64,000 bases of DNA from Diaporthe sp. PMI_573 (GCA_021399435.1 JAJTUP010000083.1:1-64000), one strand, 5' to 3'; shown: positions 21,090 through 31,737, numbered from the stretch's first letter. The notes: generated by a model not told the origin, from the sequence alone. A program made the numbers and translations.

Positions 21090-21557
21090 ATGGCCGGCTT
21101 CCTCTGCCAAGTACTGGACAGCGACGAAATTCCAGTGCCCAGCATCCGCGTCACCTTGACCTCGCTTCAAAATCCTGCCCTTGTAGCATTTACGGGCCTA
21201 GATGGATTCGCAAGCTTCTGGGTTCATTTGAGTAACGGTGTTCCACAGCCATATGTGGGAATCAAGCCCGACTGTACGTCCCCAATCGCCCTTGCGAAGG
21301 TAGTTTTCGAAATCAACCAGCCTTCTCTGCCGAGGGCAGTTGGTTATGTTGGCCTTGACCCCACGCAGCAGTCTTGTATTATACTGCGACTGCTAGGAAC
21401 GGGCTTTCGAATACAATCTTGCTGCCTTTCCTTACCGCATGAAGCCAGTTATGATAACGAGCAGGGCCAGGACGCTGGTGGATCATCATTAATATACAGC
21501 AATGAGGAGGGCAGAAATGACGGGGATATAAGTTGTATGACCTATGAGGGAAAGTAA
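21090..21557 (+). CDS. Small transthyretin-like hypothetical protein, 155 aa
   Basis: Single open exon from ATG to TAA. The N-terminal about 90 residues (GFLCQVLDSDEIPVPSIRV, then LDGFASFWV and QPYVGIKPDC) have the strand pattern of transthyretin/HIU-hydrolase-like or carboxypeptidase-regulatory beta domains: a ligand-type 'x-V-x-D-x-x-x-x-P-V-P-x-I-x-V' start and a 'T-x-x-D-G-x-x' turn. The C-terminal 50 residues are acidic and low in complexity. No signal peptide. No enzymatic residues of HIU hydrolase were identified, so a specific function is not claimed. Confidence 0.5.
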   Translation: MAGFLCQVLDSDEIPVPSIRVTLTSLQNPALVAFTGLDGFASFWVHLSNGVPQPYVGIKPDCTSPIALAKVVFEINQPSLPRAVGYVGLDPTQQSCIILRLLGTGFRIQSCCLSLPHEASYDNEQGQDAGGSSLIYSNEEGRNDGDISCMTYEGK

Positions 21558-22029
21558 AATAAAAAATAAAAAATTACAGGACCTAGCCTTGGACAAAGGG
21601 TTCTGCGGGCAAGAGACGGATAGAGTAATAAGGGAAAGAGTGAGGTTAGGGCTCCGAGGGCCCTTAGCTTCTTGAGGTGGATCTCAGATTGTAGAACAAA
21701 GATATGGGGTGCATTTCTCTTCGACAATTGCTACCCTATTTTAGACCTATACGGCTGGTGCACAATCCATCGCGAAGGCTGCTGATCCGACAACACTCTG
21801 ATTCACTAAAGCCGGGCCATATTTTGACGAGCCTGCTGGTACGAGTATTCGACATCGAGGAACCACTTCACGATCCTTATGAATGTGACCCCACTGCATG
21901 GCCCATTTTCAGGCCAGTTAAAGGATCTCCTGGTCAGGATCAGAGGTAATATAGAAACCTCCTTGTGTTCATGACTCATCGCGCTTGGTTCTGAACATGT
22001 ATCGTAACTCAAACGTCATTGACATCATG
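21558..22029. other. Intergenic, no supported gene
   Basis: Contains an open plus frame (21704-21949) that may be a distorted part of the adjacent pogo fragment, but no motif is recognisable. Confidence 0.4.
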
Positions 22030-22290
22030 ATTCTACCTACCCCGCAGTCCGACTTGGACGTCGATCTGACGATGTCCTCACAAAAAGCCCGGGAGCTGGA
22101 ACGCGAGATTGGCTTAGCAGGGTGGTCCGAAGGAAGAAGGTTCAAACTTGACCCAAATGAGCTTTTTGCAGACATTGAGGCGATGAGGAGGACTCAAATA
22201 GAAGCCGGAGTGGTGCCAGAAGATAGCGACGGGTCAGAAGAGTCAGAAACACCATCGGAACCATCGTCAACTATCGTGGTGGCGACTGAG
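22030..22290 (+). pseudogene. pogo/Fot transposase, C-terminal fragment
   Basis: The product segment DVDLTMSSQKARELE followed by a basic stretch, LDPNELFADIE and SEESETPSEPSSTIVVA is a close relative of the C-terminal end of the pogo transposase at 51620-51840 in this window (same TMSSQKARELE and SEESETPSE words). Only the tail after the DDE domain is preserved; no terminal repeat was found here. It abuts the 3' end of the STAND-HEAT gene on the opposite strand. Confidence 0.75.
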
Positions 22291-23620
22291 CATCTTCCTT
22301 GCCCCATAGCTTATAGCCGTGGATATTCCAAAGTTGGCGACCTTTGCTAACTGCGGCTGGGATGTCTTGACTGCTATCAAAAGAAGCTGTTCGGAGTCCA
22401 TTTGCTTGGTTGATGATGCAAGAGCTGTGGCTATCATCAATATACAAACTAAATTGTTCCCTAAAACTGCGCCATAACAAACTCCCATATAAAGATTCCA
22501 AAAATTGGGGGTTGCGAAGGGCAGAGCTCGGAGTATTAGGTGGTCTTTCAGATTTCAGAAATAACCCTATAGCCTCGATGATCTTGTCTGACAAGTTCGG
22601 TTGGCCCCCTAAGGCTCTAGCGGCGGCAGATCGGACATGCCCGTGCTTGTCCTCGACCTCGAGCAGGTCAATGAGCGCCGCGACCCGCCGTACCTGACAA
22701 GTTCGGTTGGCCCCCTAAGGCTTCAGCGGCGGCAGATCGGACATGCCAGTGCTTGTCCTCGAGCAGGTCAATGAGCGCCGCGACCGCCGTACCTGACAAG
22801 TTCGGTTGGCCCCCTAAGGCTTCAGCGGCGGCAGATCGGACAAGCCGGTCCTCGTCCTTGTCCTTAAGCAGGTCAATGAGCGCCGCGACCCGCCGTACCT
22901 AACAAGTTCGGTTGGCCCCCTAAGGCTTTAGCGGCGGCAGATCGGACATCCTCGTGCTCGTCCTCGAGCAGGTCAATGAGCGCCGCGACCGCCGTATCTG
23001 ATAAGTGTCTGCCAGGATGCTGTAGTGCTTCTAGAATCATCACTCTTTTCTGTCCAGAACCCTTTTCCAGGGCAGTGCGCAAGGCTTGGTCTGGACACTC
23101 TGATTCACTTGCTAAGAGTGAGGATCCTGTCAAGTCACATTCGAAGAGCAGCCATTGTGATAGCTTTGCTTCTAGGTCCGATCGCCACTCTGTCGAGGAG
23201 TCCACTTCACTCAAGCAATGCATAACCAGCCGCTGGTGCGTGGGTCCCAAAAGGTCGAGCGGTTTTCGCTCAATTGCTTTGAAGAAGTCGGGTACTTTAT
23301 CAGGTTCGAGCAAGCCAACAGTAAAGCGCCATACAATGTCGTAGCGTGGGGTGTACTTATACTGCTGAAGAAAAGTGTTGGGACTGATCTTAGGAGGTTC
23401 GCTCTTCCCGCTCTTGAAGTCTAGGTATTCAAGGTCCTTCCCTGCTTTCCACTGCCGTACAAAATACCGCGCCGCAAAGTACTCCTGAAAGGTGAGGTGT
23501 ATAAAGTGGTAATTCCGATCTTCGAGTTTTGATGATGGGTCTGATGTCCGCAGGAAAGAGAGGCGTGGAACTACGCGCTGCACATCCAACGGTTTTCTTT
23601 ACGGAAGGCTAAATCGCGGA
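22270..23620 (-). pseudogene. STAND-type protein with HEAT repeats, 5'-truncated and frameshifted
   Basis: Reading on the minus strand, the frame opening at 23589 starts with the conserved C-terminal NACHT-neighbour motif HLTFQEYFAARYFVRQW seen in fungal NACHT-HEAT proteins, followed by a helical region and the first HEAT unit (AALIDLLEDEHEDVRSAAAKALG). Four tandem copies of this unit (22593-23002) follow. The 106-bp units carry one extra base relative to the 99-bp units (GCGGGTCGC against GCGGTCGC), breaking the frame at about 22886 and again in the first plus-strand unit. A final frame (22594-22271) gives the usual C-terminal domain (SLLWRSFREQFSLYIDD, INQANGLRTASFD). The NACHT P-loop region is missing and a TAA lies just upstream at about 23611. 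Such proteins are innate-immunity-like receptors; this copy is broken. Confidence 0.8.
22593..23002. repeat. Four HEAT-coding tandem repeats with 205-bp higher-order unit
   Basis: Units start with AAGTTCGGTTGGCCCCC at 22593, 22699, 22798 and 22904, giving lengths 106, 99, 106 and 99 bp. The two long units share an extra C in GACCCGCC and a 6-bp expansion in the CCTCG-type microsatellite, so the array looks like a duplication of a 205-bp pair. Confidence 0.9.
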
Positions 23621-23639
23621 GCTTCATCAAATCGGCATA

Positions 23640-24828
23640 TAGGCCGATGATGAGGCAGAGGTCACAATAAAGTTTAGGACTCACACTGGGATGGTTTCAC
23701 ACAGCCTATCAAGTCGCGGTCGCTCCGCACGGTGGCCTGGGCCGTTCCAACGCCAAGCGAAGACGTTGCGATTTCCATGTGCGTTGGATGAATGGGCCCC
23801 TAACGGCTCGCCCGGAAGACAAGGCATGGAGCTTAGCGAAATCATGCCTACGTTCTCGGAGTGTGTCCCGTCGCAGTGTGCGAGGGCGACCAGCCTGACA
23901 GCATCGCCCCGGATCCCGGCCCCGTGGTCTTGCAATTTGGACGACTCGGGGCAGGGCCAGTGTAGATAACAATGACTTGGCTGAGCATTCAGGTCACATA
24001 CACGTGCCTGACAGCAGTGTCCGGGCCCTCGTGGTCATCCAATCCTGATGACTCGGGGAAAGTATAGATAACATCGCCTTAGCTAAGGATTCTAGAGGTT
24101 TGAGGTGTACCTATTTGAGATCTTTCCTGTCGAATATTAATGGCATACACAAGAATGCCGAACAACTGACTCGTTGGCTCGCGGCCCAATCTTTCAAGGG
24201 CTGTCACATATCATACTGGGGGGACGTATACCTGTGCCTATAATCCGCCACATCAACGGCTTCCCTCTGCTTTGGAGGGCCACCGGCGTCAGTAAAATCG
24301 TCAAAGCTGATCGCTCCTTAGAGTGGAGTGGGTGCAGCCACTTGGCTTCTTCACCGCATCCTCCTTTCACCAGCTAAGCATGCACCAACTGAGATGGCCC
24401 AGGTGCAACAAGGTGCGACTCCCGCACCGCCAGGACGGGCTCCCAATTTCGAAAATCCGGAGGATGTTTTCCATACGATCAACCTCGTCTCTCAAATTCT
24501 CTCGCAGTGGCCACCGTCACGCCAATTGTCTGTTTCAGGCTTTATGTAATAAGATGGAAGAATGCTTCTCCTTCCGGTTGGATGACTGTATGACCCGTCC
24601 TTGGGTTTGGTACTCGGGCCCGAATTTTGGAGATAATTACTGACTGCCAAAATCATCAGGGTGTTGCCTGGTTTCACTTGTAAGATGACGCTTTTATTAT
24701 CGATATTGTGCATACCTAATGAATAGCACATAGATTCTGAGCACTCTTTATAGCGCCACAGCTTTCACAAGTACGTCTCTGCTGGCATTGATTCTGTTTG
24801 TCGAAATTGTCTAGCTAATTTGCCAGAA
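23640..24828. other. Intergenic with small tandem duplication
   Basis: No gene is supported. 23911-23985 and 24028-24095 are two diverged copies of a CGTGGTC...GACTCGGGG...TAGATAACA(A/T)...GAGCATT/AAGGATT block, offset about 117 bp. The remainder up to 24828 contains only short overlapping frames. Confidence 0.5.
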
Positions 24829-25821
24829 GTGAACGCATTTGGTGGAGGATTCCACTCGTGGGAAATTTCGCCACAGGAGTTCTCGAACTTCCTCAAGGTA
24901 CATCTGCAAGACAAGACCCGCAATGTAGGATTTTTGCGACTGATCTTGTCATCGTATTGAAGGCACTTTATGCAGATACCGTCGTATACGGACCCAACGC
25001 GTGGTTTGTCAAGGTTACGCTGCTCCTCATCATGATCCGCGTCTTCAACGTCAGCCGCGGCTTTGTCATCTTTGGGTACTCCTTCATCACCGCAATGCTG
25101 GGATATTACCCTCCCTGTTATGATCATCAAAATCAACATCTGCCGACCGATAAGAGGGTTCTGGGAGCTGAATGTCCCATCTCAATGCTTCAACCAGCGA
25201 GCCATCTTCGTGGCCGACACCGTCATAAGCGCTGTTACGGATCTGGCAGTCTTGCTAGCGCCCATTCCACTTGTCGGAACGCTGACAATGCCCTGGAAGC
25301 AAAAGTTGAAGGTCTATCTGCTTTTAGGAGCAGGCGGCGTGGCCACTGCAGCAAGTTTTGTGAGAATGTATTTGGTAATCATGCTCCAGAGGTCGGACGA
25401 TCAGACAGTTGACTTCGTCAGATTCAACTTGCTTGGGTAAGCGAACTCCCTTGATGGAGGAAAAAGCAAAGTTGTGCGCCAGATTTTGACTGACATTACG
25501 CCCAGGACCGCGGAAGTGAGCATTGGCTTGATTTGCGCCTCCCTCCCGACCCTGAATAAATTCTTCAAGGGCAGACATCAGCCTATAGAGCCAGTCCGGC
25601 ATCCGTGGCAATTCGGAATGAAACACACCCAAATTCCTTCAAAGAACAAGACTCAAGAGGCAGGAGGAAGGACTCACATGGACGAGCCTGGAGCCGCTGT
25701 CCAGAACATACCAATCGAAGGCAACGCACACGGAATATCGGAACATACCTGGATCACAAGAATAGTTTTTCGAATGCTATCCATATGCTATGCCAGACTC
25801 TGGGATGTTGATGTTCCGTGA
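24829..25821 (+). pseudogene. Rhodopsin-like (PTH11-related) fungal integral membrane protein, 5'-truncated
   Basis: Exons can be read as 24829-24897 (HSWEISPQEFSNFLK), intron 24898-24962 (65 bp), 24963-25436, intron 25437-25505 (69 bp, GTAAGC, CTGAC branch, CCCAG) and 25506-25821. The product has the pattern of the fungal rhodopsin/SAT4 family: YGPNAWFVKVTLLLIMIRVF, a KI-x-ICRPI loop, the CFNQRAIFVADT Cys-loop, AVTDLAVLLAPIPLV and LLLGAGGVATAASFVRMY helices, then EVSIGLICASLPTL. About five of seven helices remain; the first is missing. Between YSFITAMLGYY and PVMIIKI (about 25100-25120) the frame shifts with no intron signals, so this is a pseudogene unless the assembly is wrong. Confidence 0.75.
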
Positions 25822-26177
25822 ACGAGTGGGACGGTCGCTAACAGCGCTTTCCTCGTAAAAGCTCAATTCACTCGAGAAGCTCTGATGGTGAGGGAAGAGG
25901 TGAGATGTTCCCTAATCACGAAGAGAAATGGAGCATGGACTTGCCCGCAGAACGATGTAGTACTTCGATAAAAACCACTGCAAATCGAACTTATCACACC
26001 GTTACCGGAAGCAGCGAAAGACGGCAGGATGAGGAAGACGAGGAGCACGAAATGCCTCACAAAATCTCTTGCATGAGACAGGTAACGCCCTCGCTAGTAA
26101 GGGAATTGAAATTGTTCCCCTTCGGGCTAGATGCTCTGAAAGTACAATATTAGGGGACTACGAAGGCACGGTGGTGG
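25822..26177. other. Intergenic, no gene seen
   Basis: About 350 bp between two convergent remnants. Only short open frames without motifs. Confidence 0.5.
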
Positions 26178-27440
26178 TCATAGCACACTTGCGTCTATGG
26201 TCATTGCCGCGGCTGCGCGCCTATGTCGTCCCAAGTGAGCCGGACGGACGTGGCTCCTCGAATCCATCATCGTAGCCGGCATAGGTTTCGCCTCCTGTGC
26301 AGCGGGCCAAGACTCTTCTTGAACATCGAGACCACCGGTGCCTGTGCCAATTAAAGCGTAACTCGAAGTGAAGCTTGTCACAAACGCTTTCCTGTGTCCC
26401 TGCGGCTGAGTCGAAGAACGCGGCTTCTTGGCTTTCATCCTCGTCGTACCGTAGAAACCCGGAGGAGGCGGGTTCCATGTCGGCACCGTGAGGGTAGTTG
26501 TCATCGTGTTGCGAGGTGGTCGCATGGGATGACTTTGTCTGCAAGATGCTGTTCGCGGAAGCATCCAGGGATGACGAAGAGCGAGTCGACCTACGACCCT
26601 CCCCAGCGAATCGTGGATGTGTTGGAGCGTAGGATGATCCTGCGGGGCCGCGGTTGTTGTGGCGATGGGAGCTCGGCGGGTGATCGTACGAATGCCGGGT
26701 CTCGTGGCTGTGTGTCTCCTGCGGCTCTGCGGCGAGGTCCAAAGACACGGGCGCCCAAGACTGGTCCTGATCAGACCCTGGACTGAGAGTACCGGGAAGT
26801 GAAGGCCCGTCACCGGCGTCTTCGGGTATGTAGTCGCCAATGCCGACGGAGCTCTGCTGATGGTGGCGGGACGGTTGGCCGCCACGAGTGCCTTGTGAGG
26901 CTGTCTCATCGAATTCCCGGTAAGGCCCGTCTGCCGCACGTCTTTGGCCCTTCGCATTGTCGGATCTGCTGTTTCTTCGCGACGACGACTTGGGCTTCTT
27001 GCCGTTTGCTGCTCGCCGAGCCAGCAGGCGGTTGGCTGGCGAGACTTCGCCGCTTGGGAAGTTCTCTTCCTGCCCTCCTCCAGAAGGCTGTCCAGGGAGT
27101 CCCGAATCTCGTTGAGCCGTTTGTGCTTCCCCCAGTCGATGATGTTGCGGACGTACTTGCGGAACTCGATGTAATCTGCCGGTTTCTGAAGCAAGAAACT
27201 CTCGACATTCGCCATGTAGTAGGCCAGTTCGTTGTGCTTCCACGAGACGTGGAGTCGCGCCTCTGTGCCGCTCATAGCGATGGAGAATGCGGCACTGTCA
27301 ATTGGCTTGATATTGTCGCTCTTGCAGCCCCTCAACTGGTCGTTCAGGCGTTCAGCAATCTTGACACAGGACGTTGATCCCCCAAGGCATTGGTTTGTAG
27401 CTACCCATAAACTCCCAGCTCCAGAGTGTGTGTGTGGTTG
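26178..27440 (-). pseudogene. DUF7924-domain protein, 5'-truncated, frameshifted
   Basis: Reading on the minus strand from about 27435, GAGSLWVATNQCLGGS, VKIAERLNDQL, DSAAFSIAM, EARLHVSWKH, FRKYVRNIIDWG and SLDSLLEE follow one another, the ordered core of the fungal DUF7924 family (function unknown, common in accessory chromosomes). The N-terminal half of the domain is missing upstream of 27440. After AAKSRQP the likely native frame (basic KSSSRRNSRSDNAKG tail, then Ser/His/Asp-rich sequence to 26221) is in another frame than the core (which stays open to 26178), indicating a frameshift near 27020-27060 or an unrecognised intron. The long tail has no domain. Confidence 0.7.
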
Positions 27441-27552
27441 TGGGATGTAGAAATCAACCGGGACTGCAGCCGTGGACTCTTTTTATACGAGGCTTTTGCG
27501 AGACTACTAGTAGATCGCTCGCCGTGTGACTGATTGCCCAGCCAGCGATGGG

Positions 27553-27813
27553 CTACTTGTGTCGACGGGCAAGTCTACTGTCTAGGAAGCCAAAATCCAC
27601 CAGCTTAATATGTCCTTCCTCGTCTAAAAGCAGGTTTTCTGGCTGAAGGTCCCGGTAGGCAACGCCGCCTTGCTTCTCATGGAGGTACTCGAAGACCAAG
27701 ACAATCTCTGCGGCGTAGAAACGCGCTGCTGCTTCATCAAAATGGCTCAGCCGCCGAAGATATGTGAAGAGTTCACCGCCAGGGACATATTCAAGGATCA
27801 TATATATCCACAC
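27553..27813 (-). pseudogene. AGC kinase (PKA catalytic-like) fragment
   Basis: The 86-codon frame contains [15 protein letters not shown] (hinge and helix D), [16 protein letters not shown], the catalytic loop [10 protein letters not shown] and the metal-binding DFGF, in the order and spacing of cAMP-dependent protein kinase catalytic subunits. The catalytic-loop Lys expected in RDLKPEN is Gln here. The glycine-rich loop, the VAVK lysine and the APE/C-lobe are absent on both sides, and the match ends after DFGF. It is an isolated internal fragment and cannot be an active kinase. Confidence 0.85.
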
Positions 27814-28139
27814 TAGATTAAGTAGATATTAAGTACAAACATTGGGCGACAGCGGCAACCTCAATATATATAAGTTATAGTCAATATATTTATTTGCACT
27901 AATTGCCATATATAGCTCTGTATCATCCGTCTTTTGCTCTGTGAATACCCGTCCTTGTTAATGTGGCCTTCTTAACCATGTGTATCCTGCTTGCCAGAGC
28001 TCTTCACTTCTACCTGAGGTGGCGCAATGATAAGCTTCGAAAGGGAGGAAATGCGGACCTGCTGGCAGAGGGCACACGAGAGGGATCACGAACAAGGGCA
28101 TTCGGCGAGCGATGGCAATGTCACCCTGCGTATCAGTAC

Positions 28140-28354
28140 ACTCTTTAGAGTTTTCCATTTTTTGGTTGCCTGGCAATGCAAGCTGCGAGACCTCATATGA
28201 AGTCGAAGTTGGCAGGTGGTTCAATCTTTGCCTCCAGAAGAGTCTCATCAGCCTCGGCTTGGCGCCACTTTCATGGGTCAAAAAATGGCAGCTGGAAGAC
28301 ATTAAACAGCTCGTAAAGAAGGTCTTGAACGAGATCGGGGTGCGCTCCAGCTGA
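28140..28354 (+). pseudogene. SAM-dependent methyltransferase C-terminal fragment
   Basis: In one frame FWLPGNASCETSYEVEVGRW is followed by FNLCLQKSLISLGLAPL and a KKWQLEDIKQLVKKVL helix ending IGVRSS-TGA. This is the typical C-terminal region of LaeA-like/TAM-domain fungal methyltransferases, and it extends the pattern seen in the broken copy at 15.6-16.0 kb. The methyl-donor binding half is absent. The terminal helix is better preserved here, so the two fragments come from different paralogues. Confidence 0.65.
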
Positions 28355-28544
28355 GCCTATTTTAAACTGTATGTGACAGCGTTTAAAATCCCGTGGAGGA
28401 GCTTCTGTCTCCATGCTAAATAAAGCACAGGTACATTTGGACGGCGAGCAAACCACCAACGGATGAAGCAAACTTTTCACGGATCCAATACGCCGGGTGG
28501 AGTTGCATGCTAATATATCGGAGGGAACTACTACAGCTAGGAAA

Positions 28545-29717
28545 CTAGGACGCCCATTCAACAGTCTGCTTCGCCAGGTCGCAAGCACTAATACGGCTGT
28601 CCTCATCAAGTAACATGAGTCTCACAAGTGACCGGAGCTTAGTTTCCTTGCTGTTCGCTCCGGCAGCGTGGAGCTGGTCGCGCTGACGTCTGACATGAGC
28701 CAACCAAGCCGTCATGGAGGTTGTGGCACCGGGTGCGTGCTGCTGAATCGCATTCACGTTCCAGCCCCGTCCCTTATCCGGAAGTGTGATATAACGCAGC
28801 AGGTAGAGCATCACGACACCTAAGGAAAAGACATCCGCCGGTGGGCCCCGTCTTCCGTCCGTAAGCCACTCGGGTGCCAAGTACCAGGGTGATCCGCCTC
28901 CGGAGTCATCGAGTTGAGTTTTTACATTCCGCGAAAGTCCGAAATCGATAACGACGGCACTCGCCTTGTGCCCGCTGCCCGTGGGATCGGCGGCGCGGTA
29001 AAGGATATTGCCGGCTTTGATGTCATTATGGACGAGGCTTTGGTCGGCGAAGTAGGCCACAGCGCTGGAAACATCCGCAAGAATGTGGCAAGCGTCATTG
29101 ATGCTTCCTTTAAAGTGATACACATTTGGCCCGGAGGGAAAACACCACTGGGGCGTGGCGAGATCGTGAGAATCGCGATGTTCGATGATCAGAGCTAGGA
29201 GGCGGGAGTCGAAGGCAAGTAGGTTGGGAATACAGGGCTGTCAGACTCCGTCAGCTGATTGTAATAGTCCATATGGTATTCATTCGTATCGACTGTAGAA
29301 GCGTACATGTTCAAGATACCTGTGCACTTCAAGCTCTCGCTTCCAGCGACTGGCGGCGGCAGCGATGTCGTTCGCCTCCGCTGCGACGGCAATCTTGTGG
29401 ATCTTAACCGCAACAACCGCCGGCTGTGAGGACACGTCCTTCCAAACTGCTTTGAAGACATCGGCATAATCGCCCCTTTTGAGGTATCGGTCGATGCACT
29501 TGATAGAGTACTCGAGCTGGCCCGTGGCACTGTTCACCATGTTCAAAGTCTGGTTCTCACCGAATCCACTGCTAACCAGGACGTCAACATCGACCACAGC
29601 AGGTCGGACGGTAGTGGTCCGGTCCTGGAGCAAGGGACTTTCAGTAGCTTCTCTCAGAACAACTCCTGAGGACGGTTTGGATCTCTTGGAAGACGGGATT
29701 GGATGCTCACTCCCCTG
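28545..29717 (-). CDS. Protein kinase-like protein, two or more exons
   Basis: Exon 2 is 29237-28545 and the preceding exon ends at 29307; the intron 29306-29238 (GTACGC...GCTGAC...GACAG, 69 bp) is in frame. The joined product has a degenerate glycine loop (LKRGDYADVF), VAVKIHK (ATP-binding Lys), RWKRELEVHRYL (helix C Glu), HNDIKAGNILY (catalytic loop, HRD replaced by HND, with Asp, Lys and Asn kept), DFGLSR, SPWYLAPEW (activation and APE motifs) and DVFSLGVV. It is therefore probably catalytically competent. The open frame begins after TAG at about 29717 and no ATG is found before NMVNSATG, so either translation starts there or another exon lies upstream. Substrate unknown; it resembles the lineage-specific kinases found near STAND genes. 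Confidence 0.7.
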
Positions 29718-30381
29718 CTAATTCCAAACATCTCACATGCTATTCTCTAAGTAGCCCTATTCTCGACCCTCTCCTAGGCTTCCCTTCGTAAGATCACGTA
29801 CTTACTAGCAATTCTTGCTTTGCGCTGCTCTGTCGTGTCCTCCTTTTCAAGGGTCTTAGCAATCTTCTCTAATCCATGTCTAATCTTCATCATCCCATCT
29901 GCTGCATTTGCCATCGCATTGGTCAATCGGCAAGGTCGAGAGGTACATGGACCGCTTCGCCGAGCGTTTGAGATACTTTACGCGGACGGTAGCTGGGTCT
30001 ATTGGCACTATCAACGAATATTCTAAGCTAAGGAAACAGGAAGAAATGACGCGTCTGCGGGGCTCAGGGTTAGGGCTCTTGTGACGACATGGGGTGTTCC
30101 CTGACTGTTGCTGCCGTCACACTTATGGTTGAGTGACCACGTTTTATATTCCTCGTCGTCTTCATGGTAGTCATCGGAGAGGTAGACGAAGGGTCGGAGT
30201 ATAAGGCTACTATCATTGCAGCTCATAGTTGATACGAGCGTATGCTTTACCTTCCAGGTTTGTACACAGCTGGAGCCGGTGACGGTGCGAAGGTCACTTC
30301 AGTGGCCGCTTGAGCCGGCTTGAGTAAACATTCGTAGCCGCTCGCAACAGTCAGGTTACTGCATCTAGATAGACGACATAT
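29718..30381. other. Intergenic; possible upstream kinase exon
   Basis: On the minus strand ATG near 29910 opens a short frame with a charged helix (KIRHGLEKIAKTLEKED) followed by GTAAGTACG near 29805, a good donor. It could be a first exon of the kinase gene, but the phase does not fit the best acceptor (TAGCAG near 29720), so it is left unassigned. Nothing else is seen. Confidence 0.35.
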
Positions 30382-31161
30382 CTATACGATCCGTACTGGC
30401 TTGTCGTTGCCCTCGAATGAAATACAGCCTTGATCAACAACACCTGCTCCGACTCTTGTGTAATAACCGTCTGCCACTCTTTCCAATTCCATGACGATGA
30501 GAACATAGTATTTCCATCCCTCTTCTCCCTCTTCTCCATCTTCTCCCTCATAGCTTAAACCCTTGATCTCGGTCTGAGAGCTGCGTCGATACCGGATTCG
30601 TCCCAAAATCGCACACCAAACCTCCTTTAAATCCCTGATTTCCCCATCAAACCACAAATCACCAATCCTAGAGCCATTGTAGTCTCGTAAGATTTGGTGA
30701 AGATTAGTAGTTTCCCTCTCGTGTACTTGCAGTCTTTTGATACGAGCAGTCAGCCTCGCAGTATCTAATTTTACCGATGTGTCCCATTTAGGTCTTGACT
30801 CCCAGACCAGGTAGTCAATTTTACCCATGTATGACTCCCACGACCAAGACGGAGGGGGCACCTGTTCACGATATTGAATTTGTACCATGGGACCCTCTTG
30901 GTTTCTGCGCCATAGAAGAGATCGATGAGTGAACTTATGAAACACACCAAAGTCAACTGGTGTATTGAGTATTTTGGCCATGGCAGTTATCAGTGACCTG
31001 ATAGCTGTACCCCTATCTGTGTCGTTTGTAAGGCCTAATTCAGAATAGCGAGCGATGAGGTTGTGAGGTATCTCAAACTGTTTCCGCAGGTTTGCATATT
31101 TCAGAGACCTAGGAAACTCTGGATCACTCAGAATGCTTCCATAACTATAGAGACGCTTCAT
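30382..31161 (-). pseudogene. HET-domain (heterokaryon incompatibility) protein, C-terminal part
   Basis: The 259-codon frame has the layout of the region downstream of the HET domain: a DRGTAIRSLITAMA helix, FGVFHKFTHRSLLWRR, PSWSWESYMGKIDYL and then about 130 residues of mixed sequence with an EGEDGEEGEEG acidic run. The SWSW...YMG-x-ID-(F/Y)L motif is characteristic. The HET domain proper is missing: at the 5' side the sequence changes at about 31162 into a hAT transposase fragment on the other strand. HET proteins trigger cell death on non-self fusion; this copy lacks the signalling domain. Confidence 0.75.
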
Positions 31162-31164
31162 TCG

Positions 31165-31362
31165 GCTATATGGGACGATGAAATAAAGCTCCGACTAGGC
31201 ATAGATAATGCCACACGCTGGAATTCAAGGTATCGATTGTTGGATAATTTTCTGCGGTATCAATCCCGTGTAAAACAGTTCCTAATTGACCATGATAGAG
31301 AGCTTCAAGACGATATCCTGCTAGCTTCAGAGTGGGAGTTTATTGAACGGACGCATCATTAA
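31165..31362 (+). pseudogene. hAT transposase internal fragment
   Basis: The frame reads IDNATRWNSRYRLLDNFL, then RVKQFLIDHDREL, then LLASEWEFIERTHH-TAA. D-x-(A/V)-T-R-W-N-S-x-Y/W-x-M/L-L-x-R/N is the well-known motif of fungal hAT (Restless/Tfo1-like) transposases at the start of the second catalytic region. Only about 65 residues remain. It adjoins the truncation point of the HET gene, so the transposon may have caused that break. Confidence 0.8.
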
Positions 31363-31737
31363 AGTTATTGTTCCCACAAAACGCTCCATGACAAATGGAT
31401 CGACCATCGTTTTCTACATCAAAGCTAGCATGCCCCCGGGCTCAAATGAGTTAAGAAAAATAACTGCTCACAATTTTACTGCTGATCATCATCACAGCCG
31501 CCACAAGCGAGTCTAGAATATGAAGATGCCGATCTACCTCCCCCATAATCAACTCACACGGACGTTAGACAAAATGCCTGGGGGCTAAATATAGATATGT
31601 ATTAGCTCCGCGGCTGACCTCTGGCCTCCTGTCGTGGTCCGAAAGTCGACATGCGCGAATAGTTTTGCCTACTACCATCCCATTCACGGTGGCCTAGCTA
31701 TTATCCGGGTAAATGAGCCTACTTCATTTGACGCCTC
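31363..31737. other. Intergenic, no gene seen
   Basis: About 375 bp without a motif-bearing frame, between the hAT fragment and the glycosidase-like fragment. Confidence 0.5.

Noticed and set aside
22593..23002. Regular repeats with about 100-bp period, considered as CRISPR-like or satellite
   Set aside because: They encode HEAT units in frame with an upstream STAND-type protein and have no unique spacers; eukaryotic context.
23681..23972. Minus-strand frames of about 85-90 codons next to the STAND-HEAT gene
   Set aside because: Considered as an upstream NACHT exon, but no P-loop or other STAND motif is present in any frame.
30060..30082. GGGTTAGGGC, and similar TTAGGG words at 21640 and 32406, as interstitial telomere repeats
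   Set aside because: Only single or one-and-a-half units each, expected by chance in 64 kb.
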